64,000 bases of DNA from Rhizobium sp. R711 (lineage in GTDB: Bacteria > Pseudomonadota > Alphaproteobacteria > Rhizobiales > Rhizobiaceae): NCBI RefSeq assembly GCF_002211365.1, contig NZ_LOKZ01000008.1:1-64000 (forward strand), written 5' to 3'. Shown piece after piece: positions 1-7,966 of this stretch (within the stretch, counting starts at the first letter, position 1; the number at the start of each line of letters is the position of its first letter). Under the pieces are notes generated by a model, which had not been told where the DNA came from, searched no databases, and worked only from the letters and a program-made list of their open reading frames with translations. Position numbers and translations under genes: made by a program.

Positions 1-240
1 TCGCGCAATTTTCACAAATTCCTGGACCTGTTCGATGAGGTTTTCGTACTCGACATCGACGTTGAGACGTTGAACCGACGACTAGATGGGCGGCCGAATG
101 AGCCGGGCTTCGAGCCGGCCGAGCGGGAGCTGGTACTCCGCTACCATCGTAACCGGGAGCATCTTCCTGCCGGCAATAATATCGACACGGCGAATACCGT
201 CCCAAGTGTCGTCGACGATATCCTCGCTAAACTCACCTGA
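1..240 (+). CDS. C-terminal end of a P-loop nucleoside/shikimate kinase-like ATPase (5' truncated by the window)
   Basis: Frame 1 is open from the first base and ends at a TGA at 238-240, giving the last 79 residues of a protein that starts outside the window. The segment contains FDEVFVLDIDVETLNRRLDGR, which resembles the lid/base-recognition part of small AAA or nucleotide-kinase-type P-loop proteins: a hydrophobic strand, then an acidic residue, then TLxxRLxGR. It ends with a variable tail (IDTANTVPSVVDDILAKL) typical of such kinases. The Walker A motif is outside the window, so the substrate cannot be named. The family call is by recollection of similar rhizobial proteins. Confidence 0.6.
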   Translation, partial: SRNFHKFLDLFDEVFVLDIDVETLNRRLDGRPNEPGFEPAERELVLRYHRNREHLPAGNNIDTANTVPSVVDDILAKLT

Positions 241-296
241 AGCACGGCAGGTTTGTGATCGGACCCCGAACTCCAGTTTCCGGGACCCCTCGCTTT

Positions 297-315
297 CGAT
301 AAGTACTGCTTATCG
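297..315. other. Small hairpin downstream of the truncated kinase
   Basis: CGATAAG (297-303) and CTTATCG (309-315) form a 7-bp stem with a 5-nt loop, about 55 bases after the kinase stop. No run of T follows on either strand, so it is a weak terminator candidate at best. Confidence 0.3.
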
Positions 316-327
316 GAAGTGAATGAT

Positions 328-765
328 TCAAAAGCAAATATGCGAGGAGCAGCACCGTTGCGATCGTGCCAGTTCGACGAAGCGGCGCTTTACCTCACCG
401 ACGCCCCGGCGGCAAAGCCCGATATACCCCATCCCGCCATCGACCGGTCGGATATCCTGCCCCGGCCAAACAAAGCGGTTGCTCTCGGTCAGGACGACCC
501 AGGAACGCTCGTCGTCGAGCCGGAGCTGTCGCTTCGTCGCCGGCGGAATTTCGATCGCATCTTCTCTATTTGTCAGGCGGCGTGTGGGTGATCGGCAAAC
601 GCGAACCGTCAGCGTCCGGTCGTCGAGATGCGCAACGATCGCCAGCACAGGCGCAGGGCGTTCCCCTTACCAACCCTCCTCGCAGCCTTCGAGATTTCGT
701 CAATGCCAGAGTTAGGAGTAACGAAGGACCAATAACGGCAATACCACCGCACCGCCCACAAAATC
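328..765 (-). pseudogene. Degraded PemK/MazF-like growth-inhibitor (toxin) gene
   Basis: Read on the minus strand, one frame gives ATKRQLRLDDERSWVVLTES and NRFVWPGQDIRPVDGGMGY, the C-terminal signature of the PemK/MazF-like plasmid growth inhibitor family of rhizobia. The rest of the family is present only in other frames. PITHTPP (about 565-590) is one base out, and an ERPAPVLAIVAH block (about 625-665) is cut off upstream by TAA. Its expected N-terminal partner (LWAVRWYCRYWSF, about 715-760) and the expected LPPGR stretch (about 395-415) are also shifted. At least three frameshifts are therefore needed to rebuild the protein, so it is called a pseudogene. The family call rests on motif recollection. 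Confidence 0.55.
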
Positions 766-1016
766 ACCTCACCTCGAAAGGGCACCACTTGAAATCGCTC
801 ATCAGAAATCTCGCTGAAATCTTCGGCGCTCTTTCGGACATCAGCAAGATTTTTGCGGCAGAGCCATGTGGCAGGTATTCGCTTTTGAAGAGCCTTTGGA
901 GATCATCGGGCTTGCCAAGCCCAGGCGCATTGCTGCGAACCTTTGTTACAAGGTATTAAATGCGCAACTTCTTGGGAAGACTTGAGTATTTGATCCTGGC
1001 AGTGATCAAAAGGAAA
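766..1016. other. Intergenic stretch with a short unrecognised open frame
   Basis: Between the toxin remnant and tRNA-Leu no complete gene is visible. On the minus strand a frame of about 63 codons ends at a TGA (766-764) just before the toxin remnant and contains DDLQRLFKSEYLPHGSAAK. It has no convincing start codon after the preceding stop. It may be the eroded partner gene of the toxin, but I do not recognise it. Confidence 0.3.
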
Positions 1017-1101
1017 TGGTGCCCAGAAGAGGACTCGAACCTCCACGCCTCGCGGCACAGGTACCTGAAACCTGCGCGTCTACCAATTCCGCCATCTGGG
1101 C
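1017..1101 (-). tRNA. tRNA-Leu (anticodon CAG)
   Basis: The reverse complement begins GCCCAGATGGCGGAATTGG and ends with TCTGGGC, discriminator A and an encoded CCA (1019-1017). The 7-bp acceptor stem is GCCCAGA/TCTGGGC. The anticodon stem CAGGT/ACCTG encloses TTCAGGT, so the anticodon is CAG, reading CUG codons. A long class II variable arm follows, then the T arm GGAGG-TTCGAGT-CCTCT. The large variable arm and the D-loop GG are as expected for tRNA-Leu. Confidence 0.96.
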
Positions 1102-1111
1102 GACGGAGAGC

Positions 1112-1140
1112 CATGTACGGGCGCGGCACCTTGCTGTCAA
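1112..1140 (-). promoter_or_regulatory. Promoter of tRNA-Leu(CAG)
   Basis: On the minus strand TTGACA (1140-1135) is followed by a 17-bp spacer and TACATG (1117-1112). The -10 lies about 11 bases before the mature tRNA 5' end at 1101, which is the expected distance for a sigma-70-type stable-RNA promoter. Confidence 0.7.
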
Positions 1141-1276
1141 CAGGGTTTTTGAAGTTTTCCTGACAGGCAGCAAAAAACTCGTTGATGCCGGTGCATGTTG
1201 ACGACGGTGCAATCTGAGGCGGCGGTAGCGATCGACACAATCCGCCCTATATGTGCAGTAAGAAAGGATCGTCTAA

Positions 1277-1705
1277 ATGCCCGGCCTTCACAACCTCTGC
1301 CTGATTGCGCTCTACTCACTGCTGCCCTGTGCGGCTTTTGCGATGCCGCTTGGCGCCTTTTCATCCGCCACCGGCCAATCGGACATCGTCCGTGTGGGGT
1401 CGACCATGTGCGATGCGCGCGGCTGCTTTACCTTCGGGCCAGTGCAATCGTTCCGCCCGTCCTACGTCCAGCCCAACTATCGACCGCCGACGGCCACCGG
1501 CCCGACCTACTATCGGCCAGGCGCACGGGGGCCGGCACCGCTTTATTACGATCCGCCGCCAGTGCGCACGGTGCAGCCGAAGACGCAAGGACGACAATTC
1601 CACGTCGATTGGTGCCGCAATCAGTATCGGACCTACAATCCGAAGACTGACCGGTTCCTGACCTACGAAGGCATCTACAAGACCTGCAATTCACCTTACG
1701 ACTAG
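1277..1705 (+). CDS. BA14K family secreted protein
   Basis: The 142-residue product begins with a signal-peptide-like stretch (about residues 1-22, ending AAFA). A proline/tyrosine-rich middle follows, then a C-terminal BA14K-like segment with HVDWCRNQYRTYNPKTDRF and YEGIYKTCNSPY. BA14K proteins were described as immunoreactive, lectin-like Brucella proteins and are common in Rhizobiales envelopes. The cell-surface role here is inferred from the family. The start ATG is followed directly by the hydrophobic signal. The gene runs towards the SelT/W-like gene, and the two stop codons are only 2 bases apart. Confidence 0.85.
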   Translation: MPGLHNLCLIALYSLLPCAAFAMPLGAFSSATGQSDIVRVGSTMCDARGCFTFGPVQSFRPSYVQPNYRPPTATGPTYYRPGARGPAPLYYDPPPVRTVQPKTQGRQFHVDWCRNQYRTYNPKTDRFLTYEGIYKTCNSPYD

Positions 1706-1707
1706 GC

Positions 1708-2004
1708 TCAGCTTTCCAGCGAGGCGCGATCGACGTGACCAAGGTCCCGGCCGGGTTCGATGATGTCGCGGACGCGCTGCTTCAACTCCTTCGGACCGGG
1801 AAAGCCACCGTCACGCTTGCGCTCCCAGATCAGCGCATCATCGACGCGTATTTCGAAGTTGCCGCCGGTACCAGGAATGAGCGCCACCTCGCCGATGCTG
1901 TCGGTGAAGGTCTGCAGAAGCTCCTGCGCCATCCAGCCGGCGCGCAGCAGCCAGTTGCATTGGGCGCAGTAGAGGATCGTCACGCGGGCTTTCTTGTCGC
2001 TCAT
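1708..2004 (-). CDS. SelT/SelW/SelH (Rdx) family thioredoxin-like protein
   Basis: A 98-residue protein. Its N-terminus has a beta strand leading into a CxxC redox motif (YCAQCNW, Cys13 and Cys16), followed by the Rdx-family pattern of a helix, SIGEVALIPGTGGNFEI and a basic ERKRDGGFP segment. Family members have a thioredoxin-like fold and suspected redox roles without an established bacterial substrate. The start is placed at the ATG giving MSDKKARVTILYC. A further in-frame ATG lies 21 bases upstream at 2025, but the family begins close to the first strand. Confidence 0.85.
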   Translation of the reverse strand: MSDKKARVTILYCAQCNWLLRAGWMAQELLQTFTDSIGEVALIPGTGGNFEIRVDDALIWERKRDGGFPGPKELKQRVRDIIEPGRDLGHVDRASLES

Positions 2005-2122
2005 GGCAGGGCTTCCTTTCGTCATCCCGATTTAAGAACTGCAGTGTCCTTCCGCAATCCATATTGCAATGACGAAGCGCTTGGTGTTCCTCTCCTGGTT
2101 AAAGATCGGACAGGAGACGCTG

Positions 2123-2833
2123 ATGCGGGTTGCCGTCATCGAGAACATGAAGAGCACGCCGCTCGGGTCGCTCGGGACGGCGCTTTTGGAGGCGAACGCC
2201 GAGATCGAGCGCTTCCATCCGTGGATCGACGGCAAGCTGCCGACAGGCATTGCTGATCACGACGCGCTCGTGGTGCTCGGCGGCGAACAGAATGCGATCG
2301 ACGACGCGAACTATCCCTACCTGCCGGCGCTTGCACAATTGATGCGGGATTTCACGGAGGCCGACAAGGCGGTGCTCGGCATCTGCCTCGGGGCGCAGAT
2401 CCTGGCGCGCGCCTACGGTGCGCAAAACCACCTGAATGCCGGATTGGAGTTTGGCTGGCACTCGGTCGCCAAGTCAGAGGATGGGCAGGCGGATCCGTTG
2501 CTATCGGGGCTCACAGACGATTTCAAGACATTCCAGTGGCATAGCGACACCTTCACGCTGCCGCAGGGCGCGACGCGGCTTGCAGTCAGCGAGCTCACGC
2601 AGAACCAGGCGTTTCGTATCGGGCGCGCGGCCTACGGCACCCAGTTCCATTTCGAGGCCAGCGCATCTGTCATCGATAGCTGGAAGGGCGAATTTGCGGA
2701 ATCGATCGAGGAGATGGAGCCGGGCTGGCATGAACGCTACCCGGCGCTGGCCGCTGCCCATGCCGCGGCATCAGATGCCACCGGCCTTGCCATCGGCCGC
2801 AACTGGGTGCGCATGATCCGCGCCGAAGCGTGA
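2123..2833 (+). CDS. Class I glutamine amidotransferase-like protein
   Basis: A 236-residue single-domain GATase1 protein. The nucleophile elbow is GICLGAQ with Cys88, and the His-Glu pair is in QFHFEAS (His176, Glu178), so the triad appears complete. No synthetase domain is fused or adjacent. It therefore resembles the stand-alone GMP synthase-like amidotransferases, including gamma-glutamyl-polyamine hydrolase-type enzymes, and the substrate is unknown. The ATG at 2123 is preceded by GGAG at good spacing. An upstream in-frame ATG at 2069 would add 18 residues not typical of the fold. Confidence 0.85.
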   Translation: MRVAVIENMKSTPLGSLGTALLEANAEIERFHPWIDGKLPTGIADHDALVVLGGEQNAIDDANYPYLPALAQLMRDFTEADKAVLGICLGAQILARAYGAQNHLNAGLEFGWHSVAKSEDGQADPLLSGLTDDFKTFQWHSDTFTLPQGATRLAVSELTQNQAFRIGRAAYGTQFHFEASASVIDSWKGEFAESIEEMEPGWHERYPALAAAHAAASDATGLAIGRNWVRMIRAEA

Positions 2834-2895
2834 TCACAGCCCAAGGCGGTGGTCGCCGACGCGTAGGTCGGCGACCTGACATGCCCTAGCCAGAA

Positions 2896-4821
2896 TTAAG
2901 TGGCGGAGCGTATCCAGACGAGCATTTCGCCCGGCGCGCGGTTGTCCCACAGATGATAGGGCACAAAGCGCGCGGTCCCCTTCTCGGCAGCCGGCGGCTT
3001 GGTTCGATAGAGCGTCGCTCCCCAATCCGATTCATCCTTGGTTACAGGAATATCGAGCGCGACCGCACCGCCGAGCTCGGCGATCTCCGCCGTCTTCACC
3101 GATATGTCCTCGCCAAGCCGGATCCCGTTCAGGCCCGCGCCGTTGTCCGTCGCCTCGACGCAATAGACGAGCGGGCCGCGCATCAGGGCGGTGCGGCCGG
3201 CATCTTGACGCACCAGTGGGTTTGCCCAGAGCGCGCGCGTTTCCAGTGGGATGTTGAGGTCGATCTTGTCGCCATCGCGCCATTCGCGCCCGATGCGGGC
3301 GTAGCCATCGACGTCGACAGAGCCAATGCTGATCGGCTCACCATTGACCGCAAGCGTAGCACCATTTGCCCATTCAGGAATGCGCAGCGAAACGGCAAAC
3401 CGCGCCGACTTGCTTGCCTTGATGTCGAAGTGAACCGCGCCATGCCAGGGGTAGCGGGTCTTCTGGGTCAGCTCGACATCCGTGCCGGCAATCTTGAACC
3501 GGGCCTTGCCTTCGCCGTAGAGATGGACGGCAATTTCGTCGTCCGCGACCCCATACATATAGGAGCCGATCGAGGCGAGCAGGCGGGCGATATTCGGCGG
3601 GCAGCAGGGGCAATGGTGCCAGATCCAGCGGTGGTGCTTGCCGGCGCTTTCCAGCGGGTTCTCGTAAAAGAACGTCTTGCCGTCGAGCGAGAGGCCGGCC
3701 ATTGCGCCGTTATAAAGCGCCTGCTCCATGATGTCGGCATAGCGGCGGTTCGGGCCGCGTCCGAGCATGCGGTTTGCCCAAAAGACCAGGCCGACGGAGG
3801 CGCAGGTCTCGGCATACGCGCTTTCGTTCGGCAGATCATAATAGTCGGTGAAGCCCTCGTTGGCGGCGGCCGGCCCGATGCCGCCGGTGACATACATCTG
3901 CTTGGTCGTCAGGTCGTCCCAGAGGGTTTCGAGGGCGCCGGTCAGGCTGTCATCATTGTATTCGGTCGCGATGTCGGCCATGCCGGAATAGAGATACATG
4001 GCGCGAACGGCGTGGCCGACGACCTTCTTCTGGTCGCGAACCGGCTGATGCGCCTGGCCGTATTCATAAGTCTTCTGATGGAAGTCGGCTGCACTGCGGC
4101 CATCGCGGATCGCTTCTTCGGTGAAGAAATGCGGCTCCGTGCCACGCTCGTCCACAAAGAACTTGGCAAGGTCCAGATACTTCTTCTCACCGGTCGCACG
4201 CGCAAGCTTGACCAGTGCCAGCTCAATTTCCTCGTGGCCGCAATAGCCCGGCATCTTGCCTGGGCCGTGGCCGAAAACGGTAATCATGTAATCGGCAAAG
4301 CGGCACATGATATCGAGCAACTTGCGCTTGCCGGTGGCCTGATAGTAGGCAACCGCACCTTCCATCAGGTGACCGGCGCAATAAAGTTCATGATGATCGC
4401 GCAGGTTGGTCCAGCGGCGGTCGGGCTGAACTCGTTGGAACCAGGCGTTCACATAGCCGTCCTTGTCCTGCAGCTTTTCGTACATGTCGACGATGGCATC
4501 GACGCGGGCTTCCAGTGCGGGATTGGCGCGGCGATAGAGCGAATAGGCAACCGTCTCAATCGACTTGCCGAGGTCGCTGTCCCAGAACATCTGCGTCGAG
4601 CCACCCCAGGGACCGATCGGGATGACAACGCCGGGGCTCGGCTTGGTGACGTCGATCGCCTGCAGCATGCCCGCTTCGACGCAGCGGTCGAGCAGCGTTT
4701 CAGCGGTGCCGTCGCAGATCGCGTCCTGGCGCTCCCCGAACAGGCCATGCACATCGACATCAGGCACGGGAAGCGGACGAAACTGGCGGTCTCTTTTCAA
4801 CTTGTTCATGGCTTGATCCAT
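2896..4821 (-). CDS. GH127-type beta-L-arabinofuranosidase (DUF1680 family)
   Basis: A 641-residue protein matching glycoside hydrolase family 127. The characterised member HypBA1 of Bifidobacterium uses a zinc-bound cysteine nucleophile. The matching residues are visible here: an NEGF glutamate near residue 322, an AETCA Glu/Cys pair near 337-339, and HHCPCCPPN near residues 402-410. Family enzymes release L-arabinose from beta-linked arabinofuranosides. No signal peptide is seen, so it should act in the cytoplasm on imported oligosaccharide. It is the last gene of the lacI-transporter operon, 13 bases after the second permease. A second ATG at 4809 is an alternative start. Confidence 0.88.
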   Translation of the reverse strand: MDQAMNKLKRDRQFRPLPVPDVDVHGLFGERQDAICDGTAETLLDRCVEAGMLQAIDVTKPSPGVVIPIGPWGGSTQMFWDSDLGKSIETVAYSLYRRANPALEARVDAIVDMYEKLQDKDGYVNAWFQRVQPDRRWTNLRDHHELYCAGHLMEGAVAYYQATGKRKLLDIMCRFADYMITVFGHGPGKMPGYCGHEEIELALVKLARATGEKKYLDLAKFFVDERGTEPHFFTEEAIRDGRSAADFHQKTYEYGQAHQPVRDQKKVVGHAVRAMYLYSGMADIATEYNDDSLTGALETLWDDLTTKQMYVTGGIGPAAANEGFTDYYDLPNESAYAETCASVGLVFWANRMLGRGPNRRYADIMEQALYNGAMAGLSLDGKTFFYENPLESAGKHHRWIWHHCPCCPPNIARLLASIGSYMYGVADDEIAVHLYGEGKARFKIAGTDVELTQKTRYPWHGAVHFDIKASKSARFAVSLRIPEWANGATLAVNGEPISIGSVDVDGYARIGREWRDGDKIDLNIPLETRALWANPLVRQDAGRTALMRGPLVYCVEATDNGAGLNGIRLGEDISVKTAEIAELGGAVALDIPVTKDESDWGATLYRTKPPAAEKGTARFVPYHLWDNRAPGEMLVWIRSAT

Positions 4822-4834
4822 CTTTCTTCAAAAG

Positions 4835-5698
4835 TCATTTCACTGCGCCGGCCATGAGCCCGCGCATGTAGTAGCGTTGCAGAAGCAGGAAAACGATGAG
4901 GCAGGGGATCGTCATGACGGCGACACCCGCCTGCACGGCGCCCCAGTTGATCGCGCCCAGACGACCGGCGCGCACGGCCATCATCAGGACGGGCAGCGTG
5001 TATTTCTCGTTGCTGGAAAGCAGCACGAGCGCAGCCAGGAATTCGTTCCAGGCGTTGAGGAAGGCAAAGATTGCCACCGTCGCGACCCCCGGCAGCACGA
5101 GCGGCAGCAGGACCAACACAAGCATCTTCAGGTCATGGGCGCCGTCGATACGGGCTGCTTCCTCGATCTCCTTCGGCACCGCGTCGAAGGCGTTACGCAT
5201 CATGAACACCGAGAACGGCAGTTGCAGGGTCACATAGACCAGCGTCAAACCGAACAGTGAATTGTTGAGCCCGAGCTTGGCGAGGATGATGAAGAGTGGC
5301 GTCAGGATCGACTGGAAGGGGATCATCAGCGTCGCGATGATCAGGATGAAGAAGACGTTCTTCATCGGGAAACGATAGCGCGAGAAACCGTAGCCGGCGA
5401 GCAGGCTGATGACCACGGTCAGCACCACTGTCGCAACGGACACGATGAGCGAATTGAGGGTGTGCTGCAAAATGCCGGCACCGAAACTGTCGAGCGAGCG
5501 ATAGGAATCGAAGCTGATGCCGCTCGTCGGCCATGGCGGCAGCGGCGGCAGCCGCGCCTCCGTGCCATGCCGGAGCGAGGCGAGCAGGGTGATAACAAAC
5601 GGAGCGAGAAAGAAGATGGCGATGGCTATACCCGTGCCGTGATAGGCGGCCTGCGCACGGATAACACGGCTTCGCTTGCGACCAGTGACGAGGCTCAT
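4835..5698 (-). CDS. CUT1 sugar ABC transporter permease, MalG type
   Basis: A 287-residue inner-membrane permease. It has a predicted N-terminal membrane segment (IAIAIFFLAPFVITLLASL) and five further hydrophobic segments. The EAA loop reads EEAARIDGAHDLKMLVLVLLP, the site contacting the ATPase. The ATG at 5698 overlaps the TGA of the upstream permease by one base (TGATG), indicating translational coupling. The frame stays open upstream inside the neighbouring permease gene, but that part does not encode a permease. It pairs with the MalF-type permease to import what is probably an arabinose-containing oligosaccharide, inferred from the GH127 neighbour. Confidence 0.92.
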   Translation of the reverse strand: MSLVTGRKRSRVIRAQAAYHGTGIAIAIFFLAPFVITLLASLRHGTEARLPPLPPWPTSGISFDSYRSLDSFGAGILQHTLNSLIVSVATVVLTVVISLLAGYGFSRYRFPMKNVFFILIIATLMIPFQSILTPLFIILAKLGLNNSLFGLTLVYVTLQLPFSVFMMRNAFDAVPKEIEEAARIDGAHDLKMLVLVLLPLVLPGVATVAIFAFLNAWNEFLAALVLLSSNEKYTLPVLMMAVRAGRLGAINWGAVQAGVAVMTIPCLIVFLLLQRYYMRGLMAGAVK

Positions 5699-6627
5699 CA
5701 GCGCTCCTCCCCGACACGCAGCAGCCAGAGCTGCACAACGCTGATGACCACGAGAATGGCCAGAAGTGCAATGGAGAGGGCCGCGCCGTATCCTAGATTG
5801 AAGGACACGAACGACTGGTTGAAGATGTAGTAGACGACGGAGATCATTCGGTTTTGCGGTCCGCCAGAGGTCATGATGTAGAACTGATCGAAAGCGAGAA
5901 TCGAGCCGGTCACGGAAATGATCAGCGCAAGCGCGATCGTGCGGCGCATCAGCGGCAGCGTCAGAAAGCGGAAGCGCTGCCACCAGTTGGCGCCATCGAC
6001 GACGGCCGCCTCGGTCAGATCGGTCGGAATCGCCTGTAGGCCTGTCAGCAGGATGATCATTGTAAAGCCGGCTATCTTCCACACGACCATGACGCAGATC
6101 GTCAGGAACGCGCTGTCGAAGGTAGCAAGCAGATTGGGGCTCTTCTCGACCAGTCCGAGTGCCTTCAGGGCGGGACCGATGAAACCGCTGTCGACATTGG
6201 CGAGCCACACCCACAATAGCGACGCCGACGCCAGACCGACGACGACGGGTAGAAAGATAACGGTGCGATAAGTGCTGACGAAGGCCCGCTGCCGCTCGAC
6301 AAAAAGCGCAAGCGGAAAGGCGACCGCGAAGATCAGGATCGTCACGATAACCGTATAATAGGCCGTGAAGTTCAGCGCCGCGACGAAGCGGCCGTCATTG
6401 AACATGCGGAGATAGTTGTTGAAGCCGATCCAGCGCTGGGCCCCCATCAGCGGCCAGTTGTGAAGGCTCATCCAGGCGGTGAAGCCCACCGGCAGCACGA
6501 AGAACACGATCACCAAAAGCATCGCCGGAGCGATATAGAGAAGGCCCGTCCATTCCGGTCGTGGGGCACGTCTGCGCACGCATGCTGTCTGCTTTCGACC
6601 CGTCACGGTCATCGAAACACTCCGCAT
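5698..6627 (-). CDS. CUT1 sugar ABC transporter permease, MalF type
   Basis: About 309 residues with six hydrophobic segments. The first follows a basic N-terminus (ARRRAPRPEW-like) and reads LLYIAPAMLLVIVFFVLP. The EAA motif is TEAAVVDGANWWQRFRFLTLP. Several starts are possible: ATG at 6663, 6630/6627 and 6612. The ATG at 6627 has AGGA five bases upstream and lies beyond the intercistronic hairpin, so it is preferred. It forms the channel with the downstream MalG-type partner. No ATPase gene is present in this operon. Confidence 0.9.
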   Translation of the reverse strand: MRSVSMTVTGRKQTACVRRRAPRPEWTGLLYIAPAMLLVIVFFVLPVGFTAWMSLHNWPLMGAQRWIGFNNYLRMFNDGRFVAALNFTAYYTVIVTILIFAVAFPLALFVERQRAFVSTYRTVIFLPVVVGLASASLLWVWLANVDSGFIGPALKALGLVEKSPNLLATFDSAFLTICVMVVWKIAGFTMIILLTGLQAIPTDLTEAAVVDGANWWQRFRFLTLPLMRRTIALALIISVTGSILAFDQFYIMTSGGPQNRMISVVYYIFNQSFVSFNLGYGAALSIALLAILVVISVVQLWLLRVGEER

Positions 6628-6643
6628 CATTCCTGATAAAATC

Positions 6644-6672
6644 GGCCGGAGGACTGCCACCATCCTCCGGCC
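6644..6672 (-). terminator. Intercistronic hairpin between binding protein and permease genes
   Basis: A perfect 10-bp stem (TCCTCCGGCC and GGCCGGAGGA as read on the plus strand) encloses a 9-nt loop. On the minus strand it is followed by GATTTTATC. It lies 14 bases after the binding-protein stop. Its position and strength fit a partial terminator or an mRNA-stabilising 3' hairpin that keeps binding protein in excess over permeases, as known for mal-type operons. Confidence 0.7.
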
Positions 6673-6686
6673 ACGGCCTTGGGAGA

Positions 6687-7925
6687 TTACTGGCCGCTGT
6701 CGATGATAGACTGCATCTCCGACTGCGCGTTCTTGAAGGCACCGTCGACATCGTCACCGAAGATGGCGGCGTTGGTGAAGGTCGCCCACGGACCGTTGGC
6801 GCTGTTGATCAGATCGTTGAACTGCAGCGTGTAGGGCGTTTTGGCGACCGAAATGGCCTTCAAGCCGACCTGCATCCGCGGATCGAGCCCCTCGAGCACC
6901 TTGTCGGCGATATCACCGCGGGTCGGCAGGCTGCCGTACTTCGCCATGACTTTCTGGCCGTCCATCGAATAGATGTATTCGAGGAATTCCTTCACGGCGT
7001 CGATCTTCTTGGTGCCCTTGGTGATGACGAAGTTGTCACCGCCGGCAAACGAAGAAGGCTTGCCGTCAACGCCCGGAATGAGGGTCACGCCGAAGTTGAT
7101 GTCGGGATGCTCGGTGACGAGCGTGCCGATTGCAAAGGCGCCGAGACTCTGCTGGCCGATCTTGCCGTTGGTGAAGGTCAGGAAGTTGGCGCCGTTGTCG
7201 CTGGCAGCGCTCGCCGGAACGAGGTCCTTCTTCACCATGTCGCGATAGTAATCGACCGCCTTGCGCATCTGCGGGGTGTCGAGCGTCGCCGTCTTGCCGT
7301 CGGCCGACAGGATGTCAGCACCTGCACCCCAGGTGAGCGGCGTGAACGTGAAGATCATGCAGCCGCCGCAGCCGCCGCCGGAGAAATAGAAGCCGTAGGT
7401 GTCATCACCGAGCTTGCGGATCTTCTCGGCGTTGGCGGTGATTTCCTCCCAGGTCGCGGGCGCCTTTTCAGGATCGAGACCTGCCTTCTTGTAGAGGTCC
7501 TTGTTCCAGGCAAAGACCGAGGTTTCGACCGACAACGGCAGGCCGTAGACGCGATCCTGATAGGTGCCGAGGCGCACATGCGACGGCGACAGCGAGTTGA
7601 AATAGGGCAGCTTCTTTGCCCAGTCCGTCAGATCTTCCAACTGTCCCGCAGCGGCAAAAGCCGGGTTGTAGATAAGGTCCATCGACAACGCATCCGGCGC
7701 CTGGCCACCAGCGATGGCGGTTGCGTATTTCTGGACAAGTTCCGAGAACGGCACTTCGGTCGCGACAACCTGGTTCTCGTGGCTGGAGTTGTAGGCTTCG
7801 ACAACCTTCTTGAAGGACTCGCCGATACCTGTGCGAACCCACATTTCGACCTTTTCGGCGGCCGATGCTCCGGACACCAGGCATAGGGTGGCAACGCTTG
7901 TCGCAGCCAACAGACGCTTAATCAT
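6687..7925 (-). CDS. CUT1 sugar ABC transporter substrate-binding protein
   Basis: A 412-residue family 1 extracellular solute-binding protein with a Sec signal peptide (MIKRLLAATSVATLCLVSG, cleavage near ASA-A). The mature part starts EKVEMWVRTGIGESFKKVVE, the usual first strand of the fold. The start at 7925 has GGGAGGA eight bases upstream. An unusual CGGC motif lies in SGGGCGGCMIF (about residues 187-195). Gene order (lacI, this gene, two permeases, GH127) suggests an L-arabinofuranose-containing ligand, which is inference. The ATPase must come from elsewhere, perhaps the MsmK/UgpC-type gene at 21047. Confidence 0.92.
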   Translation of the reverse strand: MIKRLLAATSVATLCLVSGASAAEKVEMWVRTGIGESFKKVVEAYNSSHENQVVATEVPFSELVQKYATAIAGGQAPDALSMDLIYNPAFAAAGQLEDLTDWAKKLPYFNSLSPSHVRLGTYQDRVYGLPLSVETSVFAWNKDLYKKAGLDPEKAPATWEEITANAEKIRKLGDDTYGFYFSGGGCGGCMIFTFTPLTWGAGADILSADGKTATLDTPQMRKAVDYYRDMVKKDLVPASAASDNGANFLTFTNGKIGQQSLGAFAIGTLVTEHPDINFGVTLIPGVDGKPSSFAGGDNFVITKGTKKIDAVKEFLEYIYSMDGQKVMAKYGSLPTRGDIADKVLEGLDPRMQVGLKAISVAKTPYTLQFNDLINSANGPWATFTNAAIFGDDVDGAFKNAQSEMQSIIDSGQ

Positions 7926-7966
7926 GGCACTCCTCCCAAATTGGCGCACTCCTTAGCGCCGGTTCC

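Noticed and set aside
2953..4857. A 634-codon open frame opposite the GH127 gene
   Set aside because: The minus-strand frame contains the complete GH127 motifs; the plus frame has none.
5699..6214. Upstream extension of the MalG-type permease frame to 6214
   Set aside because: It lies inside the MalF-type permease gene and encodes no membrane protein; the true start is the ATG at 5698.
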